This document shows positions 34,791 to 43,060 of a DNA stretch of 64,000 bases, piece after piece. The DNA comes from Catenovulum sp052056295 (lineage in GTDB: Bacteria > Pseudomonadota > Gammaproteobacteria > Enterobacterales > Alteromonadaceae): assembly GCF_052056295.1 (NCBI RefSeq), contig NZ_CP182493.1, positions 3,286,001 to 3,350,000 of the forward strand, given 5' to 3'. The first letter of the stretch is position 1. The number at the start of each line of letters is the position of its first letter. A program made the position numbers and the translations under genes. Under the pieces are notes generated by a model. That model did no database searches, had not been told where the DNA came from, and worked only from the letters and a program-made list of their open reading frames with translations.

Positions 34791-35522
34791 TTGTTGCCAA
34801 ATGCTCCTAAAATCAGTTTGGAAGATGCTAGACGGTTAGTTGCTAGCCTTGAACAAGGTGACAACGACACTGCCAATCAAATTATTGACTCCGCTACGCA
34901 AGCTGCGTCTGTAGAGCTTTTTGAAGAAGTAGGCAAGCTGACGCGACAGTTGCACAACTCTATAGGCGATTTTCAACTAGATGTGAGAATTGCCGACTTA
35001 GCGACAGAAGATATTCCTGATGCTAAAAACCGTTTAAGTTACGTAATGGAAATGACCGAAAAAGCAGCCAATAAAACTATGGATGCTGTGGAGGATTGTT
35101 TGCCGATTGCAGAGGGCTTAGACGATAATATTAAAGATATAATTCCGACTTGGGATAAACTAATGAATCGCCAAATCGAGCTAAGTGAATTTAAAACACT
35201 TTGTCATGATTTGGACAGTTTATTAAAGAAATCGCAAGGTGATGCCGAAAGCTTAAAGACGCGATTAAACGATGTATTAATGGCTCAAGACTTTCAAGAT
35301 TTAACAGGCCAGGTCATTCGTCGAGTAATTGAACTAGTAAAAGAAGTAGAAGATAACTTAATTCATTTACTTACCGTATTTGGTGAACCACAACCAGCTG
35401 AAAAAACAGACAAAGCGGTTAATGAAGGTCCAGAAGGGCCAATCATTGACGCGGAAGAAAGGGTGGATGCGGTTTCCAATCAAGATGAAGTGGATGATCT
35501 TTTGTCGAGTTTAGGTTTTTAA
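34791..35522 (+). CDS. cheZ: CheY-P phosphatase CheZ
   Basis: A 243-aa helical protein that dephosphorylates CheY-P. The active segment is LMAQDFQDLTGQVIRRVIELV, with the catalytic Gln in DFQDLTGQ. The extreme C-terminus NQDEVDDLLSSLGF is the CheY-binding peptide. TTG start at 34791 with AGGAG 7 bp before it. In the standard place between cheY and cheA. Confidence 0.95.
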   Translation: MLPNAPKISLEDARRLVASLEQGDNDTANQIIDSATQAASVELFEEVGKLTRQLHNSIGDFQLDVRIADLATEDIPDAKNRLSYVMEMTEKAANKTMDAVEDCLPIAEGLDDNIKDIIPTWDKLMNRQIELSEFKTLCHDLDSLLKKSQGDAESLKTRLNDVLMAQDFQDLTGQVIRRVIELVKEVEDNLIHLLTVFGEPQPAEKTDKAVNEGPEGPIIDAEERVDAVSNQDEVDDLLSSLGF

Positions 35523-35538
35523 TTAGGGGACAGGTTCC

Positions 35539-37818
35539 ATGAGCTTTGATGTAGATGAAGATATATTGCAGGATTTTTTGGTCGAAGCGGCTGAAATTCT
35601 GGAACTGTTATCTGAGCAGCTAGTGGAGCTTGAGAATAATCCAGAAGATTCTAATTTACTCAATGCAATCTTCCGAGGATTTCACACCGTAAAAGGTGGC
35701 GCAGGCTTCCTAGCGATGACAGCACTAGTTGACGCTTGTCATGGTGCTGAGAATGTATTTGATATTTTGCGTAAAGGGCAACGTGAAGTTACCCCTGAAT
35801 TAATGGATGTTATTTTACAAGCGTTGGATACTATCAACGTCATGTTTGCGCAAATTCAAAATAGAGAAAGTCCAGAGCCAGCAGATCCTCAATTATTGGA
35901 CACTTTACACAAACTCAGTGAACCAGCGTCAGCCGATGAAGCCGCCATCTCAGCACCCGCTCCAGCAATAGAAGAACCTATTGGCGATGATTCAATAGAG
36001 TTTTTTGATTCAGCTTTAGATGAACCTGAAGTTGATTCTACACCAGCTAGCGCGAGTGAATCTTCGGCGCCACTGGATGAAATTACCGATGATGAATTTG
36101 AAAAATTATTGGATCAATTACATGGTGCGAATAAAGGGCCAACAAGTACAGGCTCACCAGCGCCTGCACCAGCACCAGCTGTAGCCGCGGCACCAGCATC
36201 TTCATCGACAGATGAAATAACCGATGACGAATTTGAAGCTCTGTTAGATGAATTGCACGGTAAAGGGCAGTTTAGTTCAAATGATTCTGCGCCAGCTCCG
36301 TCAGCAACGCCTGCGCCATCGCCAGCTGTTACTGCTGCAAGCTCAGGCGATGACATTTCAGATGACGAATTTGAAGCTTTATTAGACCAGTTACATGGTA
36401 AAGGAAAAGGTCCTTCTGCTGAATCTGCTCCTGCGCCAGCGGCACCTAGTCCGAGCCCCGAAGCAAAAGCGCCAGCTCAGACTCCAGCCGCTAAAACGCC
36501 TGCACCAAGTCCAGCTCCCAAAGCAGCACCCGCTCCGAGCCCTACAGCTAAAGCACCTGCTCCAAGTCCAGCACCAGCTGCTAAAACAGCCGCGCCGGCA
36601 GCTGCAGCTGAAAAGAAAAAAGCGCCAGCGCCAGCCCCTGCAGCTGAAACAACAGTGCGGGTTGACACTAAACGCCTTGACCAAATTATGAATATGGTTG
36701 GTGAATTAGTGCTAGTGCGTAATCGTTTGGTTAGTTTAGGTATCAATGTAAACGACGAAGATATGTCCAAAGCGATCGCTAATTTGGATGTAGTCACTGG
36801 GGATTTGCAAGGTGCGGTAATGAAAACGCGTATGCAGCCAATCAAAAAAGTATTTGGTCGTTTTCCGCGAGTGGTACGTGACTTAGCTCGTTCATTGAAC
36901 AAAGAAATAACTTTGTTGTTAGAAGGTGAAGAAACCGATTTAGATAAAAACTTGGTTGAGGCGTTAGCCGATCCACTTGTGCATTTAGTTCGAAACTCAG
37001 TCGATCATGGTATTGAAATGCCAGATGTACGTAGTGCCAGTGGTAAAGCACGTTGTGGTACTGTTAAGCTTTCTGCATCGCAAGAAGGGGACCATATATT
37101 ATTAACCATCGCTGATGATGGTGCTGGTATGGATCCTGAAAAGCTTAAAGAAAAAGCAATCAAAAACGGTATTATGGATTCAGACGCTGCGGCACGCATG
37201 TCTGATTCCGAAGCTTATAATCTAATTTTTGCGCCAGGTTTTTCGACCAAAGAGCAGATATCCGACATATCTGGTCGTGGTGTGGGTATGGACGTTGTTA
37301 AAACGAAAATTACTCAACTTAACGGCTCTGTTGTTATTAAATCTGAAAAAGGTGTTGGTACTCAATTAGATATTAAAGTGCCATTGACCTTGGCAATACT
37401 ACCAACTTTAATGGTGATAGTTTCAGGGCAAACTTTTGCATTGCCACTTGCTGGTGTCAGCGAAATTATCAATCTAGACTTGAAAAAAACCAATACGGTT
37501 GATGGTCAGTTAACTATGATAGTGCGTAAAAAAGCGATACCACTATTTTATTTGCAAGATTGGTTAACTCGTAACGATAAAAAACAAAAACGCGGTAATC
37601 GCAATATTGGCCATGTAGTCGTAGTACAAGTTGGAGCGGGCAAACAAGTTGGTTTTGTTGTCGATTCTCTAATTGGTCAAGAAGAAGTGGTGATTAAACC
37701 GTTAGACGCTTTACTTCAAGGCACGCCTGGCATGGCCGGTGCGACCATTACCAGTGATGGCGGCATTGCGCTTATTTTAGATGTGCCAGGTATGCTTAAA
37801 AAATACGCTAAACGCTAA
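35539..37818 (+). CDS. cheA: chemotaxis histidine kinase CheA
   Basis: A 759-aa kinase. The P1 domain carries phospho-accepting H49 in FRGFHTVKGGAGFLAM. The region 150-375 is an Ala/Pro-rich linker holding three copies of a 17-residue acidic motif (residues 180-196, 225-241, 271-287; consensus DEITDDEFEALLDQLHG) spaced 45-46 residues apart. P3 dimerisation (RLDQIMNMVGELVLVRNR), P4 ATPase (HLVRNSVDHGIE, DDGAGMD, GRGVGMDVV) and the P5 CheW-like domain follow. The motif copies probably correspond to the LID-type segments that contact ParP in Vibrio; ParP is encoded downstream. The P2 domain is not evident. Confidence 0.96.
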   Translation: MSFDVDEDILQDFLVEAAEILELLSEQLVELENNPEDSNLLNAIFRGFHTVKGGAGFLAMTALVDACHGAENVFDILRKGQREVTPELMDVILQALDTINVMFAQIQNRESPEPADPQLLDTLHKLSEPASADEAAISAPAPAIEEPIGDDSIEFFDSALDEPEVDSTPASASESSAPLDEITDDEFEKLLDQLHGANKGPTSTGSPAPAPAPAVAAAPASSSTDEITDDEFEALLDELHGKGQFSSNDSAPAPSATPAPSPAVTAASSGDDISDDEFEALLDQLHGKGKGPSAESAPAPAAPSPSPEAKAPAQTPAAKTPAPSPAPKAAPAPSPTAKAPAPSPAPAAKTAAPAAAAEKKKAPAPAPAAETTVRVDTKRLDQIMNMVGELVLVRNRLVSLGINVNDEDMSKAIANLDVVTGDLQGAVMKTRMQPIKKVFGRFPRVVRDLARSLNKEITLLLEGEETDLDKNLVEALADPLVHLVRNSVDHGIEMPDVRSASGKARCGTVKLSASQEGDHILLTIADDGAGMDPEKLKEKAIKNGIMDSDAAARMSDSEAYNLIFAPGFSTKEQISDISGRGVGMDVVKTKITQLNGSVVIKSEKGVGTQLDIKVPLTLAILPTLMVIVSGQTFALPLAGVSEIINLDLKKTNTVDGQLTMIVRKKAIPLFYLQDWLTRNDKKQKRGNRNIGHVVVVQVGAGKQVGFVVDSLIGQEEVVIKPLDALLQGTPGMAGATITSDGGIALILDVPGMLKKYAKR

Positions 37819-37859
37819 TATCGTTTAGTTATCTCTGGACAAAATTTAAGGCGGAGTTC

Positions 37860-39014
37860 ATGCCGATTCGTGTTTTGGTAGTAGACGACTCAAGTTTTTT
37901 TAGAAGACGGGTGTCGGAAATAATAGATCAAGATCCAGACTTGACTGTTGTAGATACTGCATTAAACGGTAAAGACGCTTTAGAAAAAGCCATGAAGCTC
38001 AAACCTGACGTTATTACTATGGATGTGGAAATGCCTGTGATGGATGGCATTTCTTCTGTGCGTGAGATAATGAAGAAGTATCCCACGCCTATTTTAATGT
38101 TTTCGTCGTTAACTCATGATGGTGCGCAAGCCACACTTGATGCATTAGAAGCCGGCGCTTTAGATTTTTTACCGAAAAAGTTTGAAGATATTGCCCGCAA
38201 TAAAGATGAAGCAGTAAACCTGCTGCAGACCCGAATAAAACAAATCTCCAAACGACGCATTAGTATGCGTATGGCTGCGCTTAAGTCTGCTGGGACAAAC
38301 AGATTTGCCACTCGAAGCCAAATTGCTTCTCGGGTTGAAAAGAAAGAAACAGCTGTTCCAGAGCAGTCTACCAGAGCGCAATTAGAAGCAATTCAATCAA
38401 AACGTCGAGCTGTTAGCCCAACTAAAAATGCGGGCAGTTATAAAATGCTTGCCATTGGCACATCAACCGGTGGACCCGTTGCGTTACAAACCATTTTAAC
38501 TAAGTTACCGAAAAACTTTCCGACGCCTATTTTGTTAATTCAGCATATGCCTGCAGCTTTTACCTCAGCTTTCGCTGCAAGGTTGGACAGCATGTGTGAA
38601 ATTTCGGTCAAAGAAGCACAAAATGGTGATGTATTAAAAGCTGGCTGCGCTTATTTAGCACCTGGCGGCAAACAAATGATGGTGGATGGTGTTGGCAGTG
38701 GCGCTCGAATTCTAATCAAAGAAGATAACTCAGATAGATTGACATATAAGCCGAGCGTAGATGTGACCTTCGCATCTGTCGGTAAAGCCTATAAAGGGCA
38801 AGTGCTGGCGTTAATTTTGACTGGTATGGGCGCTGATGGTCGAGATGGGGCTAAATTTTTGCAGCAACAAGGTGCGACGATATGGGCGCAAGATGAGGAG
38901 TCTTGTGTTGTTTATGGTATGCCTCAGGCTGTCGCGAGTGCAGGAATTTCTTCAGAATCTATTGCATTAAACCAAATGGCTGACAGAATAAAGAACGAAT
39001 TTAGTTTGCAATGA
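37860..39014 (+). CDS. cheB: CheB protein-glutamate methylesterase
   Basis: A 384-aa chemotaxis adaptation enzyme that removes receptor methyl groups. The receiver has D55 in ITMDVEMPVMDGI. The basic linker is about 130-190. The catalytic domain has Ser in AIGTSTGGPVALQ, His in LIQHMPAAFTSAFA and Asp in LTGMGADGRDGAK. ATG at 37860 after AAGGCGG. No cheR is present in the window. Confidence 0.96.
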   Translation: MPIRVLVVDDSSFFRRRVSEIIDQDPDLTVVDTALNGKDALEKAMKLKPDVITMDVEMPVMDGISSVREIMKKYPTPILMFSSLTHDGAQATLDALEAGALDFLPKKFEDIARNKDEAVNLLQTRIKQISKRRISMRMAALKSAGTNRFATRSQIASRVEKKETAVPEQSTRAQLEAIQSKRRAVSPTKNAGSYKMLAIGTSTGGPVALQTILTKLPKNFPTPILLIQHMPAAFTSAFAARLDSMCEISVKEAQNGDVLKAGCAYLAPGGKQMMVDGVGSGARILIKEDNSDRLTYKPSVDVTFASVGKAYKGQVLALILTGMGADGRDGAKFLQQQGATIWAQDEESCVVYGMPQAVASAGISSESIALNQMADRIKNEFSLQ

Positions 39015-39027
39015 TTAAGGGTCACTT

Positions 39028-39801
39028 TTGATAGTTTGGACGATTGCCAATCAAAAAGGAGGCGTTGGCAAAACAACAACAACGGTAACGTTAGGTGGGA
39101 TCCTTGCTGAACGCGGAAAACGGGTATTACTAATTGATACCGATCCTCACGCATCTTTAACTTATTATTTTGGCATTGACTCCGAAGAATTAGACAACAG
39201 TGTTTTTGATTTGTTTGTAAAACGCAACTCAATGAACAAAGAGCAACTGTTGCAAATGTTGTGTCCAACTTCTATTGCTAATATGGATATATTACCAGCC
39301 ACTATGGCGCTTGCGACTTTAGACAGACGCATGGGTAATCAAGGTGGTATGGGACTTGTTCTAAAAAAAGCGATACACCTTTTGCAGGATGAATATGACT
39401 ACGCGCTAATTGATTGTCCACCTGTACTTGGGGTACTTATGGTTAACGCCTTGGCAGCTTGTGAACGCATATTAGTACCGGTACAGACTGAGTTTTTGGC
39501 ATTAAAAGGTTTAGAAAGAATGATGAGAACCTTGTTTTTAATGGCAAAATCACAAAAAAAGCATTATAAGTACACTATAGTTCCAACTATGTTTGACAAG
39601 CGTACCCGAGCATCGTTAGAAGCGTATAAAGAATTGAAAAAGGTTTACGGGGATGATGTTTGGTCAAGTGTTATACCCGTTGACACCAAATTTAGAGATG
39701 CAAGTTTAGAGCAGTTGGTACCGTCAATGTATGCACCTAAATCTAGAGGTGTATTTGCGTACAACTCGTTATTAACATTTGTATCGGAGTTAGATGATTA
39801 G
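39028..39801 (+). CDS. parC: ParA-like ATPase for polar chemotaxis arrays (ParC type)
   Basis: A 257-aa ParA/MinD-family ATPase (not topoisomerase IV). The deviant Walker A IANQKGGVGKTTTTVTLGG is at the N-terminus, with LLIDTDPHASLTYYFG, YALIDCPPVLGVLM and a C-terminal VYGDDVWSSVIPVDTKFRDAS block. In Vibrio the orthologue in this position places chemotaxis arrays at the cell pole through ParP. TTG start at 39028, 13 bp after cheB. The stop overlaps the next start. Confidence 0.88.
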   Translation: MIVWTIANQKGGVGKTTTTVTLGGILAERGKRVLLIDTDPHASLTYYFGIDSEELDNSVFDLFVKRNSMNKEQLLQMLCPTSIANMDILPATMALATLDRRMGNQGGMGLVLKKAIHLLQDEYDYALIDCPPVLGVLMVNALAACERILVPVQTEFLALKGLERMMRTLFLMAKSQKKHYKYTIVPTMFDKRTRASLEAYKELKKVYGDDVWSSVIPVDTKFRDASLEQLVPSMYAPKSRGVFAYNSLLTFVSELDD

Positions 39802-40579
39802 GGCCATGAGTAAAGGTGTATTTGCTAACGAAGAGGTAATGGAAGAATACCTCAACGCTTTATTAACGGAAGAAGTTGATCTTGCTGTGGCACCTGCACC
39901 CAAAGCTCAAGAAAAAGTGGTAGCGAAAGAAATCGCTCGACCTTATGCACCAGCAGCAGAACGTGTAAAACCAGTTGAAGAACTGCTAAAACAAGTTGAA
40001 ATACCCGTTGAGCCAATTGTACCGCCAACACCTGTTGTAGAAGAACCAGAAGTTATTGAACAAACTGAAGTTGTTGAAGAGTTAGTGGTAACACCTCCAC
40101 CACCAACAACTCCAGAAAAAGAAATACCAGTTGAAGATTTTCAGGCGCTTTATTTTGAAGTAGCAGGTTTAGTATTAGCTGTACCACTAACTGAGTTGGG
40201 TGGTATACATAACCTAGCTGAGGTTTCGCCACTGTTCGGAAAACCTAAATGGTTTAAGGGCTTAATGATCCACAGAGAACAAAAAATTAATGTGGTGGAT
40301 AGTGCGCTTTGGGTGATGCCTGAAAAATACAACGACGAGCTAGCAGATTCGTTAGACTATAAATATTTAATTATGTTGGGCGATAGTAATTGGGGGCTAG
40401 CTTGTGAAGGTTTAGTTAATACAGTGACTATGGCACCAGAAGATATTAAGTGGCGCACCTCTGACAGCAAACGCCCTTGGTTGGCAGGTTTGGTTAAAGA
40501 GAAAATGTGTGCTTTACTGGATGTTAAGCAGTTAATTCAATTATTAAACCAAGGCTTAAATAGCCTTGATAAAAAATGA
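39794..40579 (+). CDS. parP: ParP, CheW-domain array-localisation protein
   Basis: 261 aa. A short N-terminal helix (FANEEVMEEYLNALLTEE) is followed by a long Pro/Val/Glu-rich linker (about 35-115). A C-terminal CheW-like domain follows (about 117-258; FEVAGLVLAVPLTELGGI, WFKGLMIHREQKINVVDSA, LCALLDVKQLIQLL-like end). This is the layout of ParP, which links CheA and receptors to the ParA-like ATPase at the pole. The starts ATG 39794 (overlapping the upstream gene, GGAG 4 bp before) and ATG 39806 are both possible. Confidence 0.82.
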   Translation: MIRAMSKGVFANEEVMEEYLNALLTEEVDLAVAPAPKAQEKVVAKEIARPYAPAAERVKPVEELLKQVEIPVEPIVPPTPVVEEPEVIEQTEVVEELVVTPPPPTTPEKEIPVEDFQALYFEVAGLVLAVPLTELGGIHNLAEVSPLFGKPKWFKGLMIHREQKINVVDSALWVMPEKYNDELADSLDYKYLIMLGDSNWGLACEGLVNTVTMAPEDIKWRTSDSKRPWLAGLVKEKMCALLDVKQLIQLLNQGLNSLDKK

Positions 40580-40599
40580 CACTAGTCGGAGCTTAGAAT

Positions 40600-41091
40600 A
40601 TGAATAGTGCAAGCAGAAATACTGTGGCAGATGCGGCCGATAATGAGATTTTGCAGTGGGTTACTTTTAAGTTAGACGATGAAACCTATGGTATCAACGT
40701 AATGCAAGTGCAAGAGGTATTGCGCTACTCTGAAATTGCGCCCGTACCTGGTGCGCCTGACTATGTGTTAGGTATTATAAACTTGCGTGGTAATGTTGTT
40801 ACCGTTATTGATACACGCTCGCGTTTTGGACTAAACCCTTCTGAAGTGACTGATAATTCTCGAATTGTAATCATTGAAGCAGAGAAACAAGTAATTGGTA
40901 TCCTAGTAGATAGTGTTGCTGAAGTCGTTTATTTAAAATCTTCTGAAATCGACAGTGCACCAAACGTTGGCACCGAAGAAAGTGCGAGATTCATCCAAGG
41001 TGTTTCTAACCGCGGCAGCGAATTATTAATTCTTGTTGATCTAAATAAACTGCTAAGCGACGAAGAGTGGGATGAACTTAGTACTTTCTAA
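40600..41091 (+). CDS. cheW: chemotaxis coupling protein CheW
   Basis: A 163-aa adaptor between receptors and CheA: LQWVTFKLDDETYGINVMQVQEVLR, PGAPDYVLGIINLRGNVVTVIDTRSRFG, and VDSVAEVVYL are the family signatures. ATG at 40600 with a CGGAG site. The preceding ParP and following DUF2802 genes complete the usual end of the polar flagellar cluster. Confidence 0.95.
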   Translation: MNSASRNTVADAADNEILQWVTFKLDDETYGINVMQVQEVLRYSEIAPVPGAPDYVLGIINLRGNVVTVIDTRSRFGLNPSEVTDNSRIVIIEAEKQVIGILVDSVAEVVYLKSSEIDSAPNVGTEESARFIQGVSNRGSELLILVDLNKLLSDEEWDELSTF

Positions 41092-41097
41092 GCATAT

Positions 41098-41508
41098 ATG
41101 GAAATAATCATTTTATCGGGCTGCATTGGTGTTTTAGTGTTGGCCCTAATGGTGACCTTTTACCAAATAAAACAACTCAAACGTCAGCTAGTTGATACAA
41201 ACGCCTCGTTATCTCAACAGCTGAGCCAATTTGAACGAGATGTTAAAATAATCAAGTTAGAGCTTGAAGAAATTCGTCAGTCAAGTGTTGGTGTTGGTAA
41301 AACGGTCAAAACCTTAGGCCAGTATTTCTCTCAACTAGAGCAAAAATTTAACGAAGTTGAGCTATTTGAACCTGAATCTAAGCTTTATACTCGTGCGGCT
41401 AAGTTAGCGGAAAAAGGCGCTTCGGTAGACGAAATTATGGCTGAATGCGAAATACCTAGAGCTGAAGCCGAGTTAGTGCTGTCTCTGCGTAATAAAGTCG
41501 CTAGATAA
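41098..41508 (+). CDS. DUF2802 membrane protein of the flagellar cluster
   Basis: 136 aa. One N-terminal transmembrane helix (about 3-22) is followed by a coiled coil (KQLKRQLVDTNASLSQQLSQ onward) and a C-terminal helix-turn-helix-like part (AAKLAEKGASVDEIMAECEI, PRAEAELVLSLRNK). It matches the DUF2802 family routinely found after cheW in Shewanella, Vibrio and Pseudomonas. Function unknown. Starts 6 bp after cheW. Confidence 0.85.
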   Translation: MEIIILSGCIGVLVLALMVTFYQIKQLKRQLVDTNASLSQQLSQFERDVKIIKLELEEIRQSSVGVGKTVKTLGQYFSQLEQKFNEVELFEPESKLYTRAAKLAEKGASVDEIMAECEIPRAEAELVLSLRNKVAR

Positions 41509-41639
41509 ATCGCTAATCTGTTATCTAATTCTTTACTTTTGTTGACGTTTCTATAACAATCTTTTTAGTGCCTAGGGTAAATTGGGTATATAACTAGCTG
41601 GGAAGCTAACCTGAATACAATAATAAATCGGAGTCAGAG

Positions 41640-42284
41640 TTGATAAACATACTATTGGTTGATGACCATGAATTAGTACGTACAGGGATTAATCGGATTT
41701 TAAGCGAAGTCCGTGGTATTAAAGTTGTTGGTGAAGCACAGACTGGCGAAGAAGCGGTGCAATTTTGTCGTAAAAATAATCCAGATATCGTATTGATGGA
41801 CATGAATATGCCAGGCATTGGCGGAATGGAAGCGACAAAAAAAATAGTACGTTATTGTCCTGACACTAAAGTTATTTTTCTGACCATACACACAGAAAAT
41901 CCGATTCCTGCCAAGGTCATGCAAATTGGTGCAGCTGGTTATTTGACCAAAAGTGCAGCACCAGATGAAATGATCAAAGCGATTCGCCTTGTTCAATCCG
42001 GCCAGAGATATATAGCACCAGATATTGCACAGCAGATAGCCTTATCTCAATTTGGTGGTCAGGATGAAAACCCATTTGATGTGCTGTCAGAGCGCGAGCT
42101 GCAAATCATGATGATGATTACTCGTGGTGAAAAAGTTCAAGATATTTCCGAACAACTTAACTTAAGTTCCAAAACAGTTAATAGTTACCGTTACCGCATG
42201 TTTGAAAAATTAAAGATTAGTGGTGATGTTGAATTAACTCATTTGGCGATTAAATATCGCATGTTAGACACCAATGATCTATGA
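41640..42284 (+). CDS. uvrY: UvrY/GacA-type response regulator
   Basis: A 214-aa NarL-family regulator. The receiver has LLVDDHELVRTGINRIL, D54 in VLMDMNMPGIGGMEATKKI, and YLTKSAAPDEMIKAI. The LuxR-type helix-turn-helix is LSERELQIMMMITRGEKVQD...LSSKTVNSYRYRMFEKL. It is the response partner of BarA/GacS and usually drives csrB/rsmZ-type small RNAs that titrate CsrA. TTG start at 41640 with CGGAG upstream. Unusually, uvrC does not follow; the next gene is convergent. A 12-bp imperfect hairpin without T-run follows (42285-42312). Confidence 0.93.
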   Translation: MINILLVDDHELVRTGINRILSEVRGIKVVGEAQTGEEAVQFCRKNNPDIVLMDMNMPGIGGMEATKKIVRYCPDTKVIFLTIHTENPIPAKVMQIGAAGYLTKSAAPDEMIKAIRLVQSGQRYIAPDIAQQIALSQFGGQDENPFDVLSERELQIMMMITRGEKVQDISEQLNLSSKTVNSYRYRMFEKLKISGDVELTHLAIKYRMLDTNDL

Positions 42285-42324
42285 GGGTAATCTCTATCTG
42301 AGATTAACCTCTGAGACGAGCGTT

Positions 42325-42963
42325 TTATTTGCCAATAAATTCAGCATAAGCCTCTTCTAACGACACAAATGCGTCCTCAAGCTCGTTGTAAACCTTGACC
42401 TTGCCATTTTTAATATCGTATACCCAGCCATGAATGCTTACTGCTTTTTGCGCTAATTTAACCGCTACAGCAGGGTGTGTTTTTAAATGGGCCATTTGCA
42501 TAACAACATTTGCTTCTATGACATCGTTCATATGCACAGGCTCTAATTTCCCGTACTTAGCTTTAACTATCTCACCAGCAGCACGACAGTGACCAAGCCA
42601 ATTTTTAACGTGCGGCACTGCATCTAAGCCTGTTGGGTCAATAACACCTTTCATTGCACCACAATCTGTATGGCCACATATTACAATATGCGCAACGCTT
42701 AGCACTGTTACTGCAAATTCAATGGATGCTGTCATTCCGCCTGTTGCATTGCTATGTGGAGGGACGACATTGCCCGCATTACGACAAATAAATAAGTCGC
42801 CCGGTTCTGAATTGGTTAACAGGTTAGGGTCAATACGTGAATCTGCACAGGTAATAAATAGCACCTCTGGATTTTGACCGTTGGCTAACTCTTTAAACAA
42901 AGCTTTGCGCTCTGGGTAACCTTGTTGTTGGAATCTTTTTACACCGCGGACAATCTCTTCCAT
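42325..42963 (-). CDS. can: beta-carbonic anhydrase
   Basis: A 212-aa zinc enzyme interconverting CO2 and bicarbonate. Zinc ligands are C39, H98 and C101 (FITCADSRIDP, ICGHTDCGAM), with the D41/R43 dyad. FICRNAGNVVPP is also conserved. Length is normal. It follows the SulP gene in the same direction, 97 bp apart with a hairpin terminator between, so it is co-located but may have its own promoter. Confidence 0.95.
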   Translation of the reverse strand: MEEIVRGVKRFQQQGYPERKALFKELANGQNPEVLFITCADSRIDPNLLTNSEPGDLFICRNAGNVVPPHSNATGGMTASIEFAVTVLSVAHIVICGHTDCGAMKGVIDPTGLDAVPHVKNWLGHCRAAGEIVKAKYGKLEPVHMNDVIEANVVMQMAHLKTHPAVAVKLAQKAVSIHGWVYDIKNGKVKVYNELEDAFVSLEEAYAEFIGK

Positions 42964-43028
42964 TTAAACCTCGCATTATTTACCGATCGTATATTATTAG
43001 TATGCACTATGCCTAAAGTCGCAGGTAC

Positions 43029-43059
43029 AAAAAAAGCGCCAGTCAATGGCGCTTTTTTT
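43029..43059. terminator. hairpin terminator between sulP and carbonic anhydrase genes
   Basis: AAAAAGCGCC, 7-base loop, GGCGCTTTTT with A- and T-runs on either side (43029-43059). It is symmetrical, so it could work on both strands. It directly follows the SulP stop on the minus strand. Confidence 0.85.
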
Positions 43060-43060
43060 G

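Noticed and set aside
36391..36902. Long frames on both strands over the CheA linker
   Set aside because: They arise from the repetitive Ala/Pro codons of cheA; composition is Arg/Ser/Cys- or Leu/Gln/Lys-rich and has no start signal.
42285..42312. Intrinsic terminator after uvrY
   Set aside because: A GAGG..ATCTC / GAGAT..CCTC hairpin is present but no T-run follows on either strand, so I left it as a note in the uvrY entry.
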